Positions 6,047 to 10,791 of a stretch of 10,791 nucleotides of DNA are shown in pieces. This stretch comes from Achromobacter sp. (GTDB lineage Bacteria; Pseudomonadota; Gammaproteobacteria; Burkholderiales; Burkholderiaceae_B). Under the pieces are notes generated by a model that searched no databases, was not told where the DNA came from, and worked only from the letters and a program-made list of their open reading frames with translations. Position numbers and translations under genes: made by a program. The stretch lies in the NCBI GenBank assembly GCA_003454835.1, contig DMTA01000417.1, positions 1 to 10,791 of the forward strand, in the 5' to 3' direction. Each line of letters begins with the position of its first letter. The stretch's first letter is position 1.

Positions 6047-8002
6047 ATGCCCATTGCGTTTCATCGTGTCTACCTGGAGAGCGCCGGCTATTTCATGCCG
6101 GGCGAGCCCGTGTCCAACGAAGCCATGGACGACTACATCGCGCCGCTGAACCGCATGTCCAGCCGGATCAAGAGCCGCATCCTGGCCGAGAACGGCATCA
6201 AGCAACGCTACTACGCGATTGATCGCGACGGCGCGACCGTGTTCTCGAATGCGCAGCTCGCGGCCAACGCGATTCGCGATTGCCTGCGGCGCCACGACAC
6301 CGACCTGTCGGCCGTGTCGTTGCTGGCAAGCGGATCGTCCGGCGGCGATGCGCTGATGCCGGGCTTTTCCAACATGATCCAGGGCGAGCTGGCCGCGCCG
6401 CCAATGGAAACGCTGTCGGTGCACGGCATCTGCGCCGCGGGCGTGTCTGCGATCCAGGCGGCCGCGCAAGGCGTGGAGCTGGGCGCGCATGCCAGCGCGC
6501 TGGCCGTGGCCAGCGAACTGCCGTCGCGGCTGTTCAAGCGCTCGCGCTTTGCCGCGCGCGGCTACGACGCCGACTTCGACGCGCATTTCCTGCGCTGGAT
6601 GCTATCGGACGGCGCTGGCGCGGTGCTGCTAGGCAACGGCGACCGGCCGCTGCCCGGCGCGTCGCAGGGCGTGCGCTTGCGCTTGAAGTGGGTGCATCAG
6701 CGCTCGTTCTCGGGCGACTATCCGGTCTGCATGCAGCTGGGGCTGTCGGCCGACCGGAGCAAGGGGCATCTGGACTACCCGTCCTGGAACGAGGCGGAGG
6801 CCGATGGCGCGCTATCGCTGCGGCAGGACATCCGCCTGTTGCCGCATCTGTTCGACATTGGCATCCACGAATACGCCAAGCTGGTGCGCGACGGCTGGGT
6901 GGATCCGGACCAGGTCGATCACTTCCTGTGCCATTACTCATCGGAAAAATTCATCCCGGTCGTGGAAGACCTGATGGAAAAGGCCGGCCTGGTGATCTCG
7001 CGCGAGCGCTGGTTCAGCAACCTGGCGTGGCGCGGCAACACGGGCGCCGCCTCCATCATGATCATGCTGGCCGAGTTCCTGGAAACCCGCGAGGTCAAGC
7101 CGGGCGAGCAGATCTTCTGCTACATCCCCGAATCCGGGCGCTTCATGGCGGCCTACATGCTGCTGGAAGCTGAAGCGGTGCATGCCAAGCCCGCGGCTGC
7201 CGCAAGCTTGCCGGGCGTCGCTACGCCAGGCGTCGCCACGCCGGGCGCCGCCGCGCGCGAGGATGCGGCGTCCGCCGACGCCGAAGCCATCGCGCCGCCG
7301 CATGACCCCGACATGGCGCCGCAAGGCTTGGGCCAACTGCTGACCGAACTGGCGGCGATCTGGCACGACTACCGCTCGCGCGTATGGCGCACGCCGGTGG
7401 TCCGCCGCCTGCGGAACCGTCAGTTCCAGACCGCGGATTACCTGACGTGGATGGAAAACTGGATTCCGCAGGTGCGCGAAGGCAGCAAGTGGATGCGCGA
7501 AGGCGCTGCGTCGCTGACCGAGCAGTACGCGCCGCTGGCCGCGCTCATCGACATGCACGCGGGCGAGGAGCAAAACGACTTCCAGATATTGTTCGACGAC
7601 TACCGCACCGCCGGCGGCACGGTGGACAGCATCGACGCCTTGCGCCGCAATCCCGGCGGCGAGGCGCTCAATGCCTATCTGCACAGCCTGGCCGCCACGC
7701 GCGATCCGATCGGGCTCCTGGGCGCCATTTACATCATCGAGGGCACGGGTCAGCGCATCGTGCCGGCGCTGTTGCCGTTGCTCAAGGCCAGCCTGAAGCT
7801 GCCGCCCGACGCCTTCCGCTTCCTGGAATACCACGGCCACAACGATGAACACCATCTGGCGCGCTGGCTGTCGGCAGTGGAACTGGCGCTCGATTGCGAC
7901 GAGGACGGCCGCGCCGAGCAGCGTATCGTCGACACCGCGCGTCGCACGGCGGCGCTTTACCTGATGCAGTTTCATCACGTCATGGAGGCGGACGCGGCAT
8001 GA
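6047..8002 (+). CDS. FabH-like ketosynthase III fused to a heme-oxygenase-like diiron domain
   Basis: The 651-residue protein has two domains. Residues 1 to about 378 are a thiolase-fold beta-ketoacyl-ACP synthase III. The catalytic triad is intact: C129 in SVHGICAAGVSAI, H296 in CHYSSEKF (the FabH HQAN position) and N331 in WRGNTGAAS (FabH YGNTSAAS). It should condense or transfer an acyl group from CoA or ACP. Residues 379-425 are an Ala/Pro-rich linker with the tandem repeat PGVAT-PGVAT-PGAAA (389-403). Residues from about 426 on are all-helical and resemble the iron-containing redox/heme-oxygenase-like oxidases. H596-x3-D600-x2-H603 (EYHGHNDEHH) matches the third-helix ligand motif known from SznF-type enzymes. 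E565 in AIYIIEG and H504, E507 or E508 in DMHAGEEQND are other possible ligands. The gene lies 35 bases after the desaturase with no strong ribosome-binding site. Its TGA overlaps the next ATG. Product and diiron status are inferred. Confidence 0.85.
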   Translation: MPIAFHRVYLESAGYFMPGEPVSNEAMDDYIAPLNRMSSRIKSRILAENGIKQRYYAIDRDGATVFSNAQLAANAIRDCLRRHDTDLSAVSLLASGSSGGDALMPGFSNMIQGELAAPPMETLSVHGICAAGVSAIQAAAQGVELGAHASALAVASELPSRLFKRSRFAARGYDADFDAHFLRWMLSDGAGAVLLGNGDRPLPGASQGVRLRLKWVHQRSFSGDYPVCMQLGLSADRSKGHLDYPSWNEAEADGALSLRQDIRLLPHLFDIGIHEYAKLVRDGWVDPDQVDHFLCHYSSEKFIPVVEDLMEKAGLVISRERWFSNLAWRGNTGAASIMIMLAEFLETREVKPGEQIFCYIPESGRFMAAYMLLEAEAVHAKPAAAASLPGVATPGVATPGAAAREDAASADAEAIAPPHDPDMAPQGLGQLLTELAAIWHDYRSRVWRTPVVRRLRNRQFQTADYLTWMENWIPQVREGSKWMREGAASLTEQYAPLAALIDMHAGEEQNDFQILFDDYRTAGGTVDSIDALRRNPGGEALNAYLHSLAATRDPIGLLGAIYIIEGTGQRIVPALLPLLKASLKLPPDAFRFLEYHGHNDEHHLARWLSAVELALDCDEDGRAEQRIVDTARRTAALYLMQFHHVMEADAA

Positions 8003-8895
8003 AGAAGGAACCTGAATTCCTTGCCCGGGAGCACGATCCCGCCGACCCGAGCCCGTGGCTCGCGCTTTACCTGGATCGCAGCACGCCGCTGCCCGACAAG
8101 GTCAAGAAGGCCTGGCTGACAGATTCCAGCTGCGCGTCGCGCCAGTATCTGCTGCCGTTCCTGCGGCCGCTTGCGCGGGCCTTCATCATCCTGATCCAGA
8201 TCGTCAAGACGTTCCTGCCGCGCCGCTGGTCGCATTCCCGCGTCCTGCACCGCATTTTGGCGTGGGGCTTGAAGCGTTTCGTGTCGCCCGAGGCCAACTG
8301 GCTGATCCTGCGGCACTTTCACCTGGGGGCGCAGGCGCTGGCGTTCATTGCGGCGAACTCGCCCGTGCCGATCACCACGACGCCGCTCGAGCCGATGACG
8401 ATCGACGACCTGAAGGACGATCTGTTCGTCAAGCACGACCTGAACCTCTTCAACTTCGTCATCCGGCTGAACCAGGCGCTGCGCGATGCGGGCGTGGAAA
8501 TGCACGCGCCAAAGACTGTGGACTTTTCCATGCTGCGCGACCCGCCGATCCGGCTGGAGGACATGCCGCAGGGCAAGCTGAACTTTCTGGACCTGCAAAG
8601 CGCCATCGAGCTTTTCACGCCGCTGTATCAGCTCTTGCTGACCGACAACGACTTCTGGCGAGCGGCCAATTCGCTGCAGCTCGATGAGACCGTCGGCATC
8701 TATGCGGCCAAGCTGCTGGGCGCGCCGCAGCACCTGATCCTGGTCAACAACAGCCATCCGCTGGTGCCCATGTCCACGCTGCGCGCAGGTTACCGGCTGG
8801 TGCTGCATGGCTTGTCCACCGAGATGCTGCACAGCCTGCTGATGGAGATGAAGGCGGCCCAGGCGGGCGCCGAACCGCCGGCCCCGATCGCATAG
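7999..8895 (+). CDS. Protein of unknown function, last gene of the acyl-modification cluster
   Basis: I do not recognise this 298-residue protein. It starts in an ATGA overlap with the ketosynthase fusion gene (bases 7999-8002 shared) and has GGAGG at 7984-7988, so it is translationally coupled and very probably works with it. It has no signal peptide. A short hydrophobic segment near 55-72 (ending FIILIQIVKTF) is flanked by basic residues, so it may attach to the membrane. The rest is predicted helical. Charged and histidine residues fall within otherwise hydrophobic helices: RHFHLG (105-110), KHDLNLFNF (145-153), LDETVGIYAAKLLG (228-241) and NNSHPL (250-255). These could be buried metal or substrate ligands, but that is only a guess. 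Possible roles include a partner or maturation protein for the diiron enzymes, or an acyl-binding protein. Confidence 0.8.
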   Translation: MKKEPEFLAREHDPADPSPWLALYLDRSTPLPDKVKKAWLTDSSCASRQYLLPFLRPLARAFIILIQIVKTFLPRRWSHSRVLHRILAWGLKRFVSPEANWLILRHFHLGAQALAFIAANSPVPITTTPLEPMTIDDLKDDLFVKHDLNLFNFVIRLNQALRDAGVEMHAPKTVDFSMLRDPPIRLEDMPQGKLNFLDLQSAIELFTPLYQLLLTDNDFWRAANSLQLDETVGIYAAKLLGAPQHLILVNNSHPLVPMSTLRAGYRLVLHGLSTEMLHSLLMEMKAAQAGAEPPAPIA

Positions 8896-8925
8896 AAAGG
8901 CGGCAGGGATCAGTGTTGACCCTGC

Positions 8926-8954
8926 GTTACACCGGCGGGCCGCTGGGCTATATT
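8926..8954 (+). promoter_or_regulatory. Sigma70-type promoter for the antiporter gene
   Basis: GTTACA (8926-8931, four of six consensus matches) and TATATT (8949-8954, five of six) are separated by exactly 17 bases. Transcription would start near 8961, giving a leader of about 58 bases before the ATG at 9019. It lies just after the unknown-function gene (stop at 8895), so the antiporter is probably a separate transcription unit. Confidence 0.5.
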
Positions 8955-8959
8955 GCGAC

Positions 8960-8974
8960 GCTTGTCCGACAAGC
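8960..8974. promoter_or_regulatory. Perfect 15-bp dyad at the antiporter transcription start (operator candidate)
   Basis: GCTTGTC-C-GACAAGC is a perfect 7-bp inverted repeat around one central base, beginning 6 bases after the -10 hexamer. A one-base centre makes an RNA hairpin poor, so a DNA operator is more likely. The core TTGTCCGACAA fits the TNGTNNNACNA pattern known for FadR/GntR-family repressors. No regulator gene is in the window. Confidence 0.45.
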
Positions 8975-9018
8975 CCGCCGGAACACCCATCCGCCGGGCG
9001 TCATAGGAATTGCTGCAA

Positions 9019-10302
9019 ATGCCCCAGACGCTGGAAGTCATCGCCACCATCCTCTTTGCCGTGGCGGTCCTTCATACCTTTTCGGTTCCCTTCTTTGCGC
9101 GCTTGGCGCATCGTGGCGGGCCGCACGCGGGTTTCTGGCATCTGTTCTCCGAGGTCGAGGCCGTCTTCGGCGTCTGGGCCTTCGCCCTGATCGTGACCAT
9201 GGCCGCGCTGGCCGGGCCGTCGGCCGCCATCGACTACATGGACACGCGCAACTTCACGGAGCCGCTGTTCGTCTTCGTGATCATGGTGGTGGCGGCCAGC
9301 CGGCCGATTCTTGAGCTGGTGGGGCTGCTGGTCCGTATCGTGGCGCGGGCGCTGCCCATGCCGCGCGAGCTCTCGACCTTTTTCGTGGTGATGGCCCTGG
9401 TCCCGCTGGGCGGCTCGTTCATCACCGAACCCGCCGCGATGACGCTGGCCGCCATCCTGCTGCGCGACGCGTACTTTCGCAGCAGCGGCCGGGCCGGATT
9501 CAAATACCTGACGCTGGGCGTGCTGTTCGTTAACGTATCCATCGGCGGCGTGCTCACGTCCTACGCCGCGCCGCCCGTCCTGATGGTGGCGGGCACGTTC
9601 GGCTGGGATTCGGCCTTCATGCTGCAGCACTTCGGCTGGCGCGCGGCGGTGGCGGTCATCCTGAATGCGGGTCTGCTGACGTTCATCTGCCGCAAGGCGC
9701 TGCTTGAAGGCGCGGTGGGCACGCGCGGGGGCGTCGATGCGCCGGACGGCGCGGGCAAGCGCCCGCCGGTGCCCGCCATCGTGATCCTGGTGCATCTGGT
9801 GTTCCTGGTCGCCATCGTGCTGACCGCGCATCATCCGGCCATCTTCCTGGGCCTCTTGATGATGTTCATTGGCTTTTCCGAGGCCTACAAGCGGCACCAG
9901 GACCGCCTGATGATCAAGGAGGGCCTGATGGTGGGCTTCTTCCTGGCCGGTCTCGTGGTGCTGGGCGGATTGCAGAAGTGGTGGCTGCAGGACCTGCTGG
10001 GCGGACTGGAGCCCTTTGTCCTCTTCTGGGGAGCCACGGCGCTGACGGCCATCACCGACAATGCGGCGCTCACCTATCTGGGGTCGCTGGTCGAAGGCAC
10101 GAACGAGGCCTGGCGCTACATGCTGGTGGCCGGCGCCGTCACGGGCGGCGGGCTGACGGTGATCGCCAACGCGCCCAATCCGGCCGGTTTCGCGATCCTG
10201 AAGAACCATTTCCCGGACGGCAGCATTTCGTCCGGGCGCCTGTTCCTGTGCGCCTTGGGACCGACCCTGGTGGCCGCCGTGATGTTCCTGCTTCCCGTGT
10301 AG
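9019..10302 (+). CDS. Putative Na+/H+ antiporter (PF07399-type membrane protein)
   Basis: This 427-residue inner-membrane protein resembles the 'putative Na+/H+ antiporter' family within the ion-transporter superfamily. About ten to twelve hydrophobic segments span the length, in two halves joined by a hydrophilic loop near 226-252. Each half has a polar re-entrant-like motif of the kind that binds ions in this superfamily: SFITEPAAMTLAA (133-145) in the first and AITDNAALTYLGSL (344-357) in the second, followed by ANAPNPAG (383-390). E137 and D347 are the best candidates for ion or proton coordination. The family name rests on limited experimental work, so the transported ion is uncertain. 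I chose ATG at 9019, with AGGA ten bases upstream; a TTG at 9010 is in frame but too close to that site. No strong T-tract terminator follows the stop. Confidence 0.85.
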   Translation: MPQTLEVIATILFAVAVLHTFSVPFFARLAHRGGPHAGFWHLFSEVEAVFGVWAFALIVTMAALAGPSAAIDYMDTRNFTEPLFVFVIMVVAASRPILELVGLLVRIVARALPMPRELSTFFVVMALVPLGGSFITEPAAMTLAAILLRDAYFRSSGRAGFKYLTLGVLFVNVSIGGVLTSYAAPPVLMVAGTFGWDSAFMLQHFGWRAAVAVILNAGLLTFICRKALLEGAVGTRGGVDAPDGAGKRPPVPAIVILVHLVFLVAIVLTAHHPAIFLGLLMMFIGFSEAYKRHQDRLMIKEGLMVGFFLAGLVVLGGLQKWWLQDLLGGLEPFVLFWGATALTAITDNAALTYLGSLVEGTNEAWRYMLVAGAVTGGGLTVIANAPNPAGFAILKNHFPDGSISSGRLFLCALGPTLVAAVMFLLPV

Positions 10303-10340
10303 GGAAGGGCCGCCCGCACCGGAGAGGCCGTGCCCCGGTC

Positions 10341-10360
10341 GCCTGCTGGGGCCAGCGGGC
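10341..10360 (+). terminator. Weak stem-loop after the antiporter gene
   Basis: GCCTGCTG and CAGCGGGC pair across the loop GGGC to give an 8-bp stem with one G-U pair, 38 bases after the antiporter stop. No run of Ts follows, so it may only stabilise the transcript end or assist Rho-dependent termination. Confidence 0.3.
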
Positions 10361-10393
10361 CGGGCCGGACTCCGACGCTTTATGAAAAACCGC

Positions 10394-10399
10394 TAAAAT
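10394..10399 (+). promoter_or_regulatory. Candidate -10 element for the zinc-ribbon gene
   Basis: TAAAAT (five of six consensus matches) sits in a locally AT-rich patch (10381-10425) within GC-rich DNA, 108 bases upstream of the zinc-ribbon start. No convincing -35 is seen at 16 to 18 bases. The remainder of 10303-10507 shows no gene. Confidence 0.4.
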
Positions 10400-10507
10400 T
10401 CAAGACTTTCCCGTATTTTTCCGGCCTTTGCCTACCCGCCGAGCCTTGCGCCCGCGCGCGCCAGCAGGCGGAATCCGATATGCCGGGCTTGCGCCTGGGA
10501 GCCATCG

Positions 10508-10791
10508 ATGCCCATCTACGCCTATAAGTGCAGCGCCTGCGGCCATGCCAAAGACGTCTTGCAGAAGATTTCCGACGCGCCGCTTTCGGTCTGCCCCGAA
10601 TGCGGCCAAAGCACGTTTTCCAAGCAGGTGACCGCGGCTGGATTCCAGCTCAAGGGTTCCGGCTGGTATGTCACCGACTTCCGTAACAACGGCAGCGGCA
10701 ACAGCAGCAGCGGCAACAGCAGCGGCAGCAACCCGGGCGCGGCCCCGGCAAGCGCGCCGGCTTCGGCTGAAAGCGCCGCGCCTGCGGCTGC
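10508..10791 (+). CDS. FmdB-family zinc-ribbon protein (3' end outside the window)
   Basis: The frame opens at ATG 10508 and is still open at the right edge after 94 codons, so the C-terminus is missing. It begins MPIYAYKCSACGHAKDVLQK and has the paired cysteines C8-x2-C11 and C29-x2-C32 that bind one zinc, followed by GSGWYVTDFR (about 50-59), the hallmark of the FmdB/CxxC_CxxC_SSSS family. A Ser/Gly/Asn-rich tail follows, containing two 12-base copies of AGCGGCAACAGC 15 bases apart (10694 and 10709), then an Ala/Pro-rich stretch; such low-complexity tails are usual in the family. The name comes from a putative regulator of formamidase genes, and the true role is unsettled. From memory, in Burkholderiales this gene commonly precedes a DUF502 membrane protein and aspS; that part lies outside the window. 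Confidence 0.9.
   Translation, partial: MPIYAYKCSACGHAKDVLQKISDAPLSVCPECGQSTFSKQVTAAGFQLKGSGWYVTDFRNNGSGNSSSGNSSGSNPGAAPASAPASAESAAPAA

Noticed and set aside
8916..8921. TTGACC as the -35 partner of TATATT at 8949
   Set aside because: The spacing is 27 bases, too long for sigma70; GTTACA at 8926 gives 17.
9001..10209. 402-codon minus-strand frame opposite the antiporter
   Set aside because: Shadow frame full of His, Gln, Asp and Arg, the complement of hydrophobic codons on the plus strand.
1..10791. CRISPR array, tRNA, rRNA, insertion sequence or prophage remains
   Set aside because: No regularly spaced repeats, no RNA-gene-like folds and no transposase or integrase fragments were found in reading both strands.

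Overview
The window is GC-rich DNA with dense, closely spaced genes and no mobile elements. The protein set (UbiA, a LysN/2-aminoadipate-type aminotransferase, a PF07399-type antiporter and an FmdB-like zinc-ribbon protein) and the codon use suggest a chromosomal segment of a betaproteobacterium, most likely Alcaligenaceae of the Achromobacter/Bordetella type. That assignment is by familiarity only; no search was run.

Layout. Minus strand, left part: a possible truncated gene start at the left edge (1-45), ubiA for ubiquinone biosynthesis (79-1017), an intrinsic terminator (about 1041-1071), and a fold-type I PLP aminotransferase (1126-2322). A 143-base divergent gap separates the aminotransferase from a plus-strand GAF-domain free methionine-(R)-sulfoxide reductase (2466-2951). 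Next is a 341-base gene-free stretch with a near-consensus sigma70 promoter, overlapping inverted repeats and a minus-strand terminator-like hairpin, and then a DapA-superfamily aldolase/synthase (3293-4207).

The most unusual part is a four-gene plus-strand cluster (4309-8895). It encodes a membrane sterol-desaturase/fatty-acid-hydroxylase family protein, a membrane fatty acid desaturase, a 651-residue fusion of a FabH-like ketosynthase with a C-terminal heme-oxygenase-like (probably diiron) domain, and a 298-residue protein I do not recognise. Two of the three junctions overlap and the third is 35 bases, so this is very probably one operon. Three different O2-activating metal enzymes next to one carbon-carbon or ester-forming enzyme suggest a pathway that condenses and oxidatively tailors an acyl chain. 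No acyl carrier protein, acyl-CoA ligase, thioesterase, transporter or regulator is encoded within it, so it must draw substrate from primary fatty acid metabolism. I know of no described product and consider this the best candidate for an undescribed system.

Right part: a putative Na+/H+ antiporter (9019-10302) behind a promoter with a perfect dyad at the expected transcription start, then an FmdB-type zinc-ribbon protein that runs off the right edge (10508 onward).
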